A DNA stretch of 38,108 nucleotides from Desulfobacterales bacterium (GTDB lineage Bacteria > Desulfobacterota > DSM-4660 > Desulfatiglandales > Desulfatiglandaceae), in NCBI GenBank assembly GCA_014382905.1, contig JACNIU010000228.1:1-38108 (forward strand). Reading direction: 5' to 3'. Each line of letters opens with the position of its first letter. Position 1 is the stretch's first letter. Shown one piece after another: positions 17,149 to 25,540 of the stretch. A program made the position numbers and the translations under genes. Below the pieces are notes generated by a model. It was not told the DNA's origin and made no database searches. It saw nothing but the letters and a program-made list of their open reading frames with translations.

Positions 17149-18741
17149 ATGAGCACAGAGGAAAAACACACCATTAAGGGCTGGGGCCACAGACTTAGAG
17201 AGGAGAACCGCAGCCTAAAAGAAAAAGCGGCCCGCCTCAAAAAAGAGGTGCGGCTTTTGCAGAAAGAGGTGGGGAACACCTGGAAATTGATAGAAGGTAT
17301 TCCGGGAGGGATTGTCCTCCTCCAGCAACAGAAGATCATTCTTGCCAATGACACGGCCTGCAGAGAGCTCGGGTATACCCGGGAGGAAATGCTGACCAAG
17401 GAACTCCCGGATATCGTTCACCCGGATTCAGCTCAAATTGCAGGTGCGCTCCAGCGTCGAACGGCTGCGGACCAAATCCTTCCCGGTCAATATGAGATCT
17501 ATCTGACAACGAAGGGTGGCCAAACCCTGTGTGCCGAAGTACGGGCCAATAAGATCTGGCACCATGGGAGAAGGGCACTTCTGCTCAACATGGTCATCGT
17601 TGATAAGAGGAGCGCACGGGAAAAGCGACTCAGGCAGTCCGTTAAAAGGGAGGCCCTTGTTAGGATGGCCTCCGGTTTAAATCACGAACTGGAAGAGAGT
17701 ATAGCCCTGCTCGGCGAGCAGATCCGGGTGTTTCAAGCGGCGGAACATATGGGCGGCATACCCCTGCAATCGTTGAGAAGGCTTGAGGCTGTAAGAGAAA
17801 ACGGGACGCTCCTTTTCCAGCATCTCGATTGTCTGACCAGGACCGAATATCATCCATCGGAACTTGCCCTTCTTGACCTGAAAAAAGTTTTAAGAAATTC
17901 GGTTACCATTTCCCGTCCAAAATTGACGGCAGGGCCTGAATTCAAGGCTGACAATTTCAAATTCAAGACCTACCTGAGGGCCCTGTCTCCGGTATATGGC
18001 TCCAGAAGGGACCTGCAGGATGTTTTTGTAAACCTGATTCTGAACGCCACGGAGGCCCTCAATGACGGGGGAGAGGTCTACCTTACCACAGAAGAACATT
18101 CAGGCGCTGCCCATATCTATTTTCAGGACACAGGGGCAGGCATATCTGAAGAGATCATTGATAGGATATTTGACCCCTTTTTCACAACCAAAGACGGGAC
18201 CCGGAGGGGACTTGGATTGAGCCTTGCTCATGCCATTATTGCCCGGCATGGGGGAGAGATCAGTGTCACCAGCCAGGAGGACCAGGGCAGCACGTTCGTT
18301 GTTAAACTCCCTCTCGCACAAAAGGCTTCTTTATTGAAAGGGAGTGCCGTCAAGAAAGGGCTCAAAGATGCGCGCATTCTGATCATTGGAGATGAGGGGG
18401 TAGTGACCGACATCCTTTACAAGTTAATGGCGGGCAAAGGTGGCAGAATTACGATCACCCCCTGGTATGACGAAGGGGTCAAGCTCTTGAAGGATAACGA
18501 GTTTGATCTGGTCTTGGTCGACCTGCATGCCGCAGAGACGGAGACAGTCAAAAATATTTCCCAGTTAAGACGGGTGAGGCCGGGTGTTCTCATTACCCTG
18601 ATCGATGCCATGGGAATGACCGGGTCCCTTGATAATTTTCAAAAGATGGGAGCGGACCTTGTTGTGGGCAGGCCTTTAGACATGGACAGACTGCTGTCAC
18701 GTATCTCAAGCCTGCTGGAAACAGGGACATCACCTGAATGA
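17149..18741 (+). CDS. PAS sensor histidine kinase with degenerate receiver-like C-terminus
   Basis: A 530-aa soluble sensor kinase. Residues 15-45 are a charged coiled coil, about 48-155 a PAS domain (ILANDTACRELGYTREEML), then HisKA with His179 in ASGLNHELEE, and a HATPase_c domain with N box NLILNATEAL, DTGAGI (327-332), FDPFFTTKDG, GLGLS (354-358) and GSTF. Residues 405-525 form a receiver-like domain with Asp458 (LVLVDLH), but the usual C-terminal Lys-Pro is Arg-Pro (VVGRP) and the N-terminal acidic pair is reduced to one Asp, so phosphorylation there is uncertain. No transmembrane segments, so the input is cytosolic. Its stop overlaps the rarA start by 4 nt, an unusual pairing. Confidence 0.92.
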   Translation: MSTEEKHTIKGWGHRLREENRSLKEKAARLKKEVRLLQKEVGNTWKLIEGIPGGIVLLQQQKIILANDTACRELGYTREEMLTKELPDIVHPDSAQIAGALQRRTAADQILPGQYEIYLTTKGGQTLCAEVRANKIWHHGRRALLLNMVIVDKRSAREKRLRQSVKREALVRMASGLNHELEESIALLGEQIRVFQAAEHMGGIPLQSLRRLEAVRENGTLLFQHLDCLTRTEYHPSELALLDLKKVLRNSVTISRPKLTAGPEFKADNFKFKTYLRALSPVYGSRRDLQDVFVNLILNATEALNDGGEVYLTTEEHSGAAHIYFQDTGAGISEEIIDRIFDPFFTTKDGTRRGLGLSLAHAIIARHGGEISVTSQEDQGSTFVVKLPLAQKASLLKGSAVKKGLKDARILIIGDEGVVTDILYKLMAGKGGRITITPWYDEGVKLLKDNEFDLVLVDLHAAETETVKNISQLRRVRPGVLITLIDAMGMTGSLDNFQKMGADLVVGRPLDMDRLLSRISSLLETGTSPE

Positions 18742-20081
18742 CCGAACAGACAAATACCTTCGACGTGCCGTTGGCCGAAAGGATGAGGCCAAACCGTCTT
18801 GAAGAGATAGTAGGCCAGGGACACCTCCTTGGCCCCGGCTCCTTTTTGGTTAAGGCCATACAGCGAAGCCATATATTTTCAGTGATTTTCTGGGGGCCTC
18901 CCGGTTCAGGAAAGACCACCCTGGCCAGACTGATGGGGCAGGTTGCTCAATATCCATTCCATGCCTTTTCCGCAGTCACCTCCGGTGTGAAGGAATTGCG
19001 GCAGATCATCTCTGAGGCCGAAGAAGAAAAGACCCGGTCAAACAAGCCGACCATCCTCTTTGTAGATGAGATCCACCGCTTTAACAAGGCCCAGCAGGAT
19101 GCGTTCCTGCCCCAGGTGGAAAGCGGGCTCATCATTCTGCTCGGCGCAACCACACAGAATCCCTCCTTTGAGGTCATCCCGCCGCTCCTCTCGAGGGCAC
19201 GGGTGGTGGTCCTTCACCCTCTGAAGAGAGACGACCTCAAGACCCTGCTTCTCCGTGCCGTTTCAGATAAGGAGCAGGGGCTGGGATCAATGGATATTGA
19301 AGTCATCCCTGAAGCGATTGACCATATTGTTGAATTGTCCCAGGGAGATGCCCGCGTGGCCTTAAACAACCTGGAATCCGCGGTTTACTATGCCGTTGAA
19401 GAGCACCCAGATGGACATATCCGTTTGGATCTGAGATGTGTTGAAAAAGCGCTTGACAGGAAGGCATTGCCTTATGACAAAGATGGGGAACAGCATTACG
19501 ACACGATTTCCGCCTTTCATAAGAGCCTGCGGGGAAGTGATACCCAGGCCTCGGTTTACTGGCTCTACAGGATGCTCATGGCAGGTGAAGATCCCCTCTT
19601 CATATGCCGAAGGATGATCCGATTTGCCTCGGAAGACGTGGGATTGGCCGATCCCAATGCCCTCGGTATAGCACTTGCAGCCTTTGAGGCATGGCAGAAG
19701 GTTGGCCCTCCTGAGGCGGAATTGGCCTTAGCCGAGGCTGCCGTCTATTTGGCCTCGGCCCCCAAGAGCAACGCCCTTTATTTGGCCGAAAAGGCCGTCA
19801 AGGGGGAGATCACACAGTCCGGGCCACAACCCATCCCTTTGCACATCAGGAACGCCCCAACTCACCTGATGAAGAAATTAGGTTACAGCCGAGGCTACCG
19901 ATACCCCCACAATTACCCCGGTGCCTGGATCGAACAGGAATATCTTCCGGAAAAGATAAAAGATCGGGTCTTTTACCGGCCCACACAGAGGGGATTTGAA
20001 CAGGAGATCCGGAAGCGGATGGAAAAACTCCAGAAGGCCGGATATGCAAAAAAGGGGAGCGTGAGAAAGGGTGAACGATGA
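18738..20081 (+). CDS. rarA: Replication-associated recombination protein A (RarA/MgsA) AAA+ ATPase
   Basis: A 447-aa clamp-loader-like AAA+ ATPase of the MgsA/WRNIP1 family, acting at stalled replication forks. It begins [22 protein letters not shown], with Walker [10 protein letters not shown] at 53-61, Walker [11 protein letters not shown], sensor 1 [12 protein letters not shown] and the RarA C-terminal tetramerisation part ([51 protein letters not shown]). Full length. It is translationally coupled (ATGA overlap) with the upstream histidine kinase. Its 3' end is 16 nt from a convergent gene. Confidence 0.96.
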   Translation: MTEQTNTFDVPLAERMRPNRLEEIVGQGHLLGPGSFLVKAIQRSHIFSVIFWGPPGSGKTTLARLMGQVAQYPFHAFSAVTSGVKELRQIISEAEEEKTRSNKPTILFVDEIHRFNKAQQDAFLPQVESGLIILLGATTQNPSFEVIPPLLSRARVVVLHPLKRDDLKTLLLRAVSDKEQGLGSMDIEVIPEAIDHIVELSQGDARVALNNLESAVYYAVEEHPDGHIRLDLRCVEKALDRKALPYDKDGEQHYDTISAFHKSLRGSDTQASVYWLYRMLMAGEDPLFICRRMIRFASEDVGLADPNALGIALAAFEAWQKVGPPEAELALAEAAVYLASAPKSNALYLAEKAVKGEITQSGPQPIPLHIRNAPTHLMKKLGYSRGYRYPHNYPGAWIEQEYLPEKIKDRVFYRPTQRGFEQEIRKRMEKLQKAGYAKKGSVRKGER

Positions 20082-20097
20082 AACAGATGATGGATAC

Positions 20098-20895
20098 CTA
20101 CAAAGGGGGGGACCACCGGCTGGTGGCGCCGTCGTAGGACCAGCAATCCTGGAGCGCCTTCCGGGATGTGTATTGGGGATTTTCCGCCCACAGGAGCATC
20201 TGCGCATGGGCATTATTCAGCTTTTTGAATCTCTCTTCATCTCCTCCCACATCAGGGTGGAGAACCTTGGCCATTCTCTTGTAAGCTGATTTTATCCTGC
20301 CTCTGCAGCTATCGGCGGACAGCTCGGTCCTCTGGAGCTTGAGGATCTCCAAGCATCTTTTTTCTTCTTTGGATAGCCTGGGACAGGAGCTCTTAGCAGG
20401 CCTGATACTGTTCGGGTGTATACTCTTTTCGTGGTTCTTGTTGACGAGCAAAAGAGATGCGTAACTCCTTGACCGGTTGTTATTCACAATATCGTGCCAT
20501 TCTTTTCCGAACTGGAGGACAAGGTTCTTCAGGTCCTCAGCAGGCTTGTTTCCCTCAATCCTTCTGTAGCCAAATCTCGATATGTGCTTTGACCAGACAG
20601 GAAACACGTCCAATATCACTCTGTCATCCGTGAACGAAAAGGCGGCATATCTGGCATTGACGGTCCTGAGCAACCCTTTTGAAAGGGAGAGAACCCAGTT
20701 GATGTGCTCCCTGCACCCCTTTGAGCAATATCGCCTTCTCGGCTTTATCCTGTCCGTTCCGCAGGAGAGGCATCTCCGCACTCCGACAGGAGCAGCACTC
20801 CTAACAGCTTTCTTGTTCAACCCTTGTACTGAAGGCGTTTTCATAAAATCGACCTGTTGAGGTCTGTTCATCTTTGAAAATAATTCTCGGGACAT
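20098..20895 (-). CDS. Zinc-ribbon and C-terminal J-domain protein of unknown function
   Basis: A 265-aa protein with an uncommon layout. Residues 42-61 hold a zinc-binding pattern (CLSCG...YCSKGC; Cys42, 45, 57, 61) like those near HNH nucleases. The middle (about 65-150) is uncharacterised, and residues 176-240 form a J domain with the helix II/III HPD motif at 213-215 (MAKVLHPDVGGDEERFKKLNNAHAQ). So it probably recruits DnaK to a zinc-finger-recognised client or nucleic acid. The start at 20895 has a weak ribosome site; ATG 20871 (M9) and ATG 20844 (M18) are alternatives. No catalytic HNH His-Asn-His is evident. Confidence 0.75.
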   Translation of the reverse strand: MSRELFSKMNRPQQVDFMKTPSVQGLNKKAVRSAAPVGVRRCLSCGTDRIKPRRRYCSKGCREHINWVLSLSKGLLRTVNARYAAFSFTDDRVILDVFPVWSKHISRFGYRRIEGNKPAEDLKNLVLQFGKEWHDIVNNNRSRSYASLLLVNKNHEKSIHPNSIRPAKSSCPRLSKEEKRCLEILKLQRTELSADSCRGRIKSAYKRMAKVLHPDVGGDEERFKKLNNAHAQMLLWAENPQYTSRKALQDCWSYDGATSRWSPPL

Positions 20896-20919
20896 TATCT
20901 GGCACAGGAAAGCAATGTG

Positions 20920-20948
20920 ATCTTACCCTGAACCCAGCCAATAATCAA
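20920..20948 (-). promoter_or_regulatory. Possible promoter of the zinc-ribbon/J-domain gene
   Basis: On the minus strand: TTGATT (20948-20943), 17 nt, TAAGAT (20925-20920). It lies about 25 nt upstream of ATG 20895. Moderate match only. Confidence 0.4.
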
Positions 20949-20955
20949 GTATGTC

Positions 20956-21867
20956 TTACACTTCTTCCGGTGTAAACGAGACTACTTCATCAATCATGTG
21001 TGCATCGGCAAACACCATTGTTAATCTGTCCACACCCAGGGCAATGCCCGCTGCCTCGGGCAGATGCTCAAGAGACCTCAGGAATCTTTCAGGTATGGGA
21101 TAGGTCTCTTTTCCCAAACCTTCCCTTAATTGCCGGTCCCTCTGAAATCTTTCCCTCTGCTCTCGGGCATCATTTAACTCGGAAAACCCATTGGCTAATT
21201 CTACCCCGCCCAAATAAAGCTCAAATCTCTCAGCTAATGTCCGGTTCCCGGGTTTCAGTCTTGCCAATGCTGCCAGGCTCGCCGGATAATCGTACAGAAA
21301 CGTCGGCCGATGCATACCCAGATTGGGCTCGATCTCCCCCACCACAGTCTGGTCAAAACGTTCCGACTCAAGGGCCTTCTCCAGGGAGATCGAGGCGTAT
21401 CGATCAAATGCCGCTCTTACCGAAATCCGGTCCCAAGGCTCTCTCAGGTCGATTTCCTTGCCCTTGTAAATAATCTTGTCTCCCATATCAAGGCTACGGG
21501 ACAGAAAGAGGATCAATCCTTCACAGTCTTTCATGAGCGCCTTGTAATCGACGCCGGTCCTGTACCATTCAAGGAGGGAAAATTCGGGCAGGTGGAGATC
21601 TCCCCGTTCTCCTTTTCTGAAGCATTTAGCGATCTGGAATATCTTGGGGAACCCGGACGCCACCAAGCGCTTCATGCACAGCTCGGGAGATGTATGCAGG
21701 TAACGGCCTTCGGCGCTGATTGCCTCGATATGCACTTCCGGGGCCGGTGCGGATATGAGTTGGGGAGTTTCTACCTCCAGATAGCCCCGGTCAATGAAAA
21801 ATGTCCTGATCGATTGAACCATCCGGGAGCGCAGAAAGAGATTCTGTTTCCAATCGGACAACCGCAT
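20956..21867 (-). CDS. epmA: EF-P lysine lysyltransferase EpmA (GenX/PoxA)
   Basis: A class II lysyl-tRNA-synthetase-like enzyme, without an anticodon-binding domain, that attaches (beta-)lysine to EF-P. About 303 aa from ATG 21867. Seen: motif 1 region RGYLEVETPQL, motif 2 FRKGERGDLHLPEFSLLEWY, and motif 3 ALGVDRLTMVFAD near the C-terminus. In-frame starts at 21909 (ATG) and 21930 (TTG) overlap efp; 21867 gives a typical N-terminus just ahead of the first conserved helix, but no start has an ideal ribosome site, so the choice is uncertain. It sits directly downstream of efp, its substrate. The EpmB partner is not in the window. Confidence 0.93.
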   Translation of the reverse strand: MRLSDWKQNLFLRSRMVQSIRTFFIDRGYLEVETPQLISAPAPEVHIEAISAEGRYLHTSPELCMKRLVASGFPKIFQIAKCFRKGERGDLHLPEFSLLEWYRTGVDYKALMKDCEGLILFLSRSLDMGDKIIYKGKEIDLREPWDRISVRAAFDRYASISLEKALESERFDQTVVGEIEPNLGMHRPTFLYDYPASLAALARLKPGNRTLAERFELYLGGVELANGFSELNDAREQRERFQRDRQLREGLGKETYPIPERFLRSLEHLPEAAGIALGVDRLTMVFADAHMIDEVVSFTPEEV

Positions 21868-21886
21868 CTGCTCACACCGGAACTGA

Positions 21887-22450
21887 TCACTCCTTGACCC
21901 GGGTGACATACTCCCCTGTCCGGGTATCAACAGTTATCTTCACCCCCTCTTCAACAAAAGGGGGAACCCTCAGCAGATAGCCTGTCTCCAATGTCACAGG
22001 TTTCGTATCACCGGCAACTGAATCCCCTCTTGCCCAGGGTTCGGCCTCCGCTACCCTCAGGTCAACAAAATTCGGCAGGGTGATCCCGATCGGTTTATCC
22101 CCGAAAAAGAGGATATTCACCTCTAAGTTATCTATCAGATAGTTCTTTGCATCGCCGATCTGATCCGCCGTGAGGACAGACTGTTCATAGTTTTCCACAT
22201 CCATAAACCAGTACTCATCGTCCTGGTTATACAGATACTGCATCTTCCGCTCGGCTAAATCAGCCGGTTGAAAACTGTCCACAGATCGATAGGTGGGAGA
22301 GATGATGACACCGGTAATCATATTTTTCAACTTGCAGCGGTAAAGGGCCTGGCCCTTCCCGGGTTTGACAAATTGAAACTCCGTCACGACATACGGATCA
22401 TTATCGATCTGGATCTTCAAACCCTTCCTCAAATCACTTGCACTGTACAT
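21887..22450 (-). CDS. efp: Translation elongation factor P
   Basis: EF-P (187 aa) binds between the P and E sites and relieves ribosome stalling at polyproline. It starts MYSASDLRKGLKIQIDNDPY and has the modification loop PGKG with Lys32 (the site equivalent to E. coli Lys34), in agreement with the adjacent epmA. The three-domain length is standard, ending GVKITVDTRTGEYVTRVKE. It is the first gene of the efp-epmA pair. A repetitive palindromic element lies right upstream. Confidence 0.97.
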   Translation of the reverse strand: MYSASDLRKGLKIQIDNDPYVVTEFQFVKPGKGQALYRCKLKNMITGVIISPTYRSVDSFQPADLAERKMQYLYNQDDEYWFMDVENYEQSVLTADQIGDAKNYLIDNLEVNILFFGDKPIGITLPNFVDLRVAEAEPWARGDSVAGDTKPVTLETGYLLRVPPFVEEGVKITVDTRTGEYVTRVKE

Positions 22451-22469
22451 TGTCTTTTTCTCCGATATT

Positions 22470-22624
22470 TGATGGCCTCGTAAAAAGTCAAATTTTGGAC
22501 GGCTTTGTAAAAAGCTCCAGATACAAGGCGCGCGAATTTTTAGGAATGAGGCCTACTTATCAGTAGGTCGCAGTGACTAAGAATGAAGCGCAACGCCGTA
22601 GATGGACTTTTTGCGAAGCCGTCA
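22470..22624. repeat. MITE-like palindromic element between purH and efp
   Basis: Ends 22470-22489 and 22605-22624 are imperfect inverted repeats (17 of 20 match; core TCGTAAAAAGTC / GACTTTTTGCGA). The 155-bp whole has no ORF. It ends 3 nt before the stop codon of the AICAR transformylase gene and lies just upstream of efp. Similar CTTTTTGCGAAGCC ends are a common repeat type in Desulfobacterota, as I recall. Confidence 0.65.
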
Positions 22625-22627
22625 TAT

Positions 22628-23920
22628 TTAATGCTTGAAAGCCCTCTGCCCGGTAAAGACCATGCTCACCTGGGGGTCTGCCTCATTACACGCCTCGATC
22701 ACCTCGAAGTCCCGGAGAGATCCCCCCGGCTGAACAATTGCCCGGATCCCTTCCCGGATCGCCACGTCCACCCCGTCCCTGAAGGGGAAAAAGGCGTCCG
22801 AGACCATACAGGCGCCGATCAGGCCCCCTTTTGCCGCCTCTGTTTCCCGGTCAATTTCCTCTATGACCTCCCGCTCCTTTTGCCCTTTCTCCACCATCAG
22901 CTCCAGCTCTTTGTAGGAAACGGCATACTTCCTGAAACAGACGGCGTCGGCATACTTGGTATAGGCCTTAAAGATGCCGATCTCAGCCACTCCTACCCGA
23001 TCCTGTTCTCCGGTTCCGATCCCGACGGTCACGCCGTTTTTCACATAGATGACAGAGTTGGAGGTAACACCCTGCTCCACCTGCCACCCGAATAACATAT
23101 CCGCATACTCTTCACCGCTCGGCCTTCGCGCGATGGTATAGGGCTTCCCATCGAACTGGGTAGTTGCAAGGGTAAAATCTCGGGCAGACTTTATCCGGTT
23201 CAAGGGGGATTGCTGAAGGATAATCCCGCCATCTATGAGGCTCTTGAAGTCCACGAACCGCTTTTGGGCATATCCGGAAAGCCTGTCCATCCTGGGGACA
23301 CGAATAATCCTGAGATTAGCCCTTTTCGACAGGATTTCCACGCTCCCCTCCTCAAAATCCGGGGCCGCTACCACCTCCAAGTAGTTCTCTGAAACACGCT
23401 CGGCGGTCGCCGAATCCATGGGACGACTGAAGAGCGCACATCCCCCGAATGCCGCAATCCGATCCGCCATATCTGCCTTTTCGTATGCCTCCACAAGTGT
23501 GGCACCGTAAGCAACACCGCAGGGATTGTTGTGTTTGACAATCACGACGGATGGACCTGCATTTAGGTATTTCATGATGTTCAGGGCGTTGTCCACATCT
23601 GTCAGATTGATCTTGCCGGGATGCTTTCCGCTTTGAAGCATATCCTTTTCCGTAATGGCGGAAACCAGGCCGGACCCCGGTTCGATGAACTGGCAGCCTC
23701 CTATTTCAAGATTGCCATTGACAAGCTCGTAGAGTGCCGCCTCCTGGCCAGGATTCTCGCCGTAGCGAAGCCCCTTTTCAATGAATTCGCCGCTCTGGTC
23801 AGAGATCTTCCACGACCGCTTCCGGTAGGTCAACGACGGGTCACCAAAAGAGATGGTTATCTCCGGAGGAAAATGGTCATCCATTACGGTCCGGTACATT
23901 TTCTTTAATTCATCGCCCAT
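22628..23920 (-). CDS. purH: AICAR transformylase (PurH C-terminal domain only)
   Basis: About 430 aa, starting at ATG 23920 (MGDELKKMYRTV). It carries only the AICAR formyltransferase domain: RYGENPGQEAALY, KHNNPCGVAYG (catalytic Lys-His pair), and the ends VSDAFFPFRDGVDVAIREGI and QPGGSLRD. The roughly 200-residue IMP cyclohydrolase (MGS-like) domain normally fused N-terminally in PurH is absent. The organism must therefore have a separate IMP cyclohydrolase. An in-frame ATG-like start at 23959 lies inside the upstream inverted repeat and would add 13 residues with no support; GAGGGTG precedes 23920. Probably transcribed with folE2. It catalyses the last but one step of IMP synthesis. Confidence 0.93.
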   Translation of the reverse strand: MGDELKKMYRTVMDDHFPPEITISFGDPSLTYRKRSWKISDQSGEFIEKGLRYGENPGQEAALYELVNGNLEIGGCQFIEPGSGLVSAITEKDMLQSGKHPGKINLTDVDNALNIMKYLNAGPSVVIVKHNNPCGVAYGATLVEAYEKADMADRIAAFGGCALFSRPMDSATAERVSENYLEVVAAPDFEEGSVEILSKRANLRIIRVPRMDRLSGYAQKRFVDFKSLIDGGIILQQSPLNRIKSARDFTLATTQFDGKPYTIARRPSGEEYADMLFGWQVEQGVTSNSVIYVKNGVTVGIGTGEQDRVGVAEIGIFKAYTKYADAVCFRKYAVSYKELELMVEKGQKEREVIEEIDRETEAAKGGLIGACMVSDAFFPFRDGVDVAIREGIRAIVQPGGSLRDFEVIEACNEADPQVSMVFTGQRAFKH

Positions 23921-23946
23921 TTTTTCACCCTCTTTCTTTGCGCAGA

Positions 23947-24004
23947 GCGCACAGAGCATAGCGCAAAGAGATACAAATTACGCTATGCGCTATGCTCTGT
24001 GCGC
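23947..24004. repeat. Perfect 18-bp inverted repeat spanning folE2 3' end
   Basis: Arms 23947-23964 and 23987-24004 (GCGCACAGAGCATAGCGC) are perfectly complementary with a 22-nt spacer. The right arm lies inside the folE2 coding end (its last seven codons); the left arm is in the leader of the AICAR transformylase gene. There is no T run after it, so it may stabilise or attenuate the folE2-purH transcript. Confidence 0.75.
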
Positions 24005-24762
24005 TTTTCTATATACGCGTAGGCATTATGGTTGTGTATGGATTCAAAATTCTCAGACCCTACGGAAAACCAGGTGATATTGGGATCATTCCCCAATTTA
24101 ACTGCGATCTCCCGCACAATATCCTCCACAAACATCGGGTTCTGGTACGCCTTCTCAGTCACATATTTCTCATCTTCCCGCTTGAGAACAGAAAAGACCT
24201 CACTTGAGGCAGATTCCTCCACCAGCCGGATCAGATCCTCTATCCACACAAATTTCTTGAACCTGACCTGGAGCCGGACCTCACCCCGCTGGTTGTGGGC
24301 GCCGAATCTGCTGATCTCTTTGGAGCACGGGCAGAGGGTTGAAATGGGGACATGAATCCCTATCACCAGATCGCTCCCTCTGCTTACGGATCCCTTGAAG
24401 GTGCACCTGTACTCCATGAGTCCCTCGGCGCCGGTTACCGGCGCGTACTTGTTGACAAAGTACGGAAAACTGATCTCCATGTGGGCGCTCTCCGCATTCA
24501 GCCTAACCTTCATCTCCTCAAGGATTCCGGAGAAATTCTGGAGGGATATCCGCCGGCTGTGCTCATTGAGGATCTCCACAAAGCGGCTCATATGGGTCCC
24601 CTTGTAATAACGGGGCAGATTAACGTACATGTTTATCTCGGCAATGGTCTGCTGCTCTCCCTGGTCCTTATCAAGGACAGTGATGGGGTACCGGATCCCT
24701 TTCACGCCCACCTGATCAATATCTATGTTTCGGAAATCCTTGTGGTTTTGAATATCTTCCAT
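23983..24762 (-). CDS. folE2: GTP cyclohydrolase IB
   Basis: FolE2 (259 aa) opens GTP to 7,8-dihydroneopterin triphosphate, the first step of folate (and queuosine) synthesis. It has the T-fold blocks YKGTHMSRFVEIL, the metal/substrate Cys in TLCPCSKEIS, AHNQRGEVRLQVRF, and C-terminal ENFESIHNHNAYAYIEK. It is a member of the metal-promiscuous IB class and not FolE1. The last residues (KRTEHSA) are encoded within a palindrome and may be an extension acquired from the repeat. A good promoter lies 32 nt upstream of the ATG. The following gene (AICAR transformylase) starts 62 nt after its stop. Confidence 0.96.
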   Translation of the reverse strand: MEDIQNHKDFRNIDIDQVGVKGIRYPITVLDKDQGEQQTIAEINMYVNLPRYYKGTHMSRFVEILNEHSRRISLQNFSGILEEMKVRLNAESAHMEISFPYFVNKYAPVTGAEGLMEYRCTFKGSVSRGSDLVIGIHVPISTLCPCSKEISRFGAHNQRGEVRLQVRFKKFVWIEDLIRLVEESASSEVFSVLKREDEKYVTEKAYQNPMFVEDIVREIAVKLGNDPNITWFSVGSENFESIHNHNAYAYIEKRTEHSA

Positions 24763-24793
24763 GAATCGTCTTTTCCTAAATTATATGGCATGC

Positions 24794-24821
24794 ACTATAA
24801 CTATCCCGCCGCCAAAGTCAA
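24794..24821 (-). promoter_or_regulatory. Sigma-70-like promoter of folE2
   Basis: On the minus strand: TTGACT (24821-24816), 16 nt, TATAGT (24799-24794). Predicted start about 24 nt upstream of the ATG at 24762, with AGGA between. Lies in the short gap after livF2. Confidence 0.6.
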
Positions 24822-24838
24822 TAACAACATGGCAATGC

Positions 24839-25540
24839 CTATCCCAAATAGGCCTCTTTTACCCTGGGGTTTTCGAGCAGGGCACGCGCTTTATCCTCAA
24901 GCACAACCTGGCCTGTCTCAATAACATAGCCATAATCGCCTAACTCTAAAGCGGCCTGGGCGTTCTGCTCCACAAGAAGGATCGTCAGCCCGTCATCCCT
25001 TATCCTCTGAATGATCCCCATAATCTGCTCCACGACAAGCGGGGCCAGGCCCAACGAGGGTTCATCCAACAGGAGGAGACGGGGTGTTCCCATCAGTGCA
25101 CGGGCGATTGCAAGCATCTGCTGCTCACCGCCTGAAAGCGTCCCGCCCATCTGTTCGCGCCTCTCTCTCAGAATCGGAAAGAGTGTAAACGCATTCTCCA
25201 TCGATTCAGCCACCTCCCTCTTTTTTCGCCTGAGATACGCCCCTAAGACCAGGTTTTCCCTAACGGTCAGATCCGGGAAGATCCGGCGCCCCTCAGGGAC
25301 CTGAACGACCCCCCGCCGCACGATCTCTTCCGGTGCCAACCTGTTCATCGTAGCCCCCATGAATTCGATTCTTCCGGAGGAAATCGGCTGAATCCCGCTG
25401 ATGGCCATGAGCGTGGTGGATTTCCCAGCACCATTCGCCCCGATAAGACAGCAGATGCTCCTTTCCCGGACCCAGAGAGAGACCCCTCTGAGGGCGTGGA
25501 TTTTCCGGTAATGACTGTGGACGCCCTCAAGTTTCAGCAT
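24839..25540 (-). CDS. livF: ABC transporter ATP-binding protein, LivF type (system 2)
   Basis: Nucleotide-binding subunit (233 aa). Walker A GANGAGKST is at 34-42, signature GTLSGGEQQMLAIARAL, Walker B LLLLDEPSLGLAP, and the H-loop position is Gln (LLVEQNAQAAL) as is usual in LivF. Normal length with no insertion, in contrast to the LivG next to it. Its ATG overlaps the end of livG2 by 14 nt, so translation is coupled. Last gene of liv operon 2. Confidence 0.95.
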   Translation of the reverse strand: MLKLEGVHSHYRKIHALRGVSLWVRERSICCLIGANGAGKSTTLMAISGIQPISSGRIEFMGATMNRLAPEEIVRRGVVQVPEGRRIFPDLTVRENLVLGAYLRRKKREVAESMENAFTLFPILRERREQMGGTLSGGEQQMLAIARALMGTPRLLLLDEPSLGLAPLVVEQIMGIIQRIRDDGLTILLVEQNAQAALELGDYGYVIETGQVVLEDKARALLENPRVKEAYLG

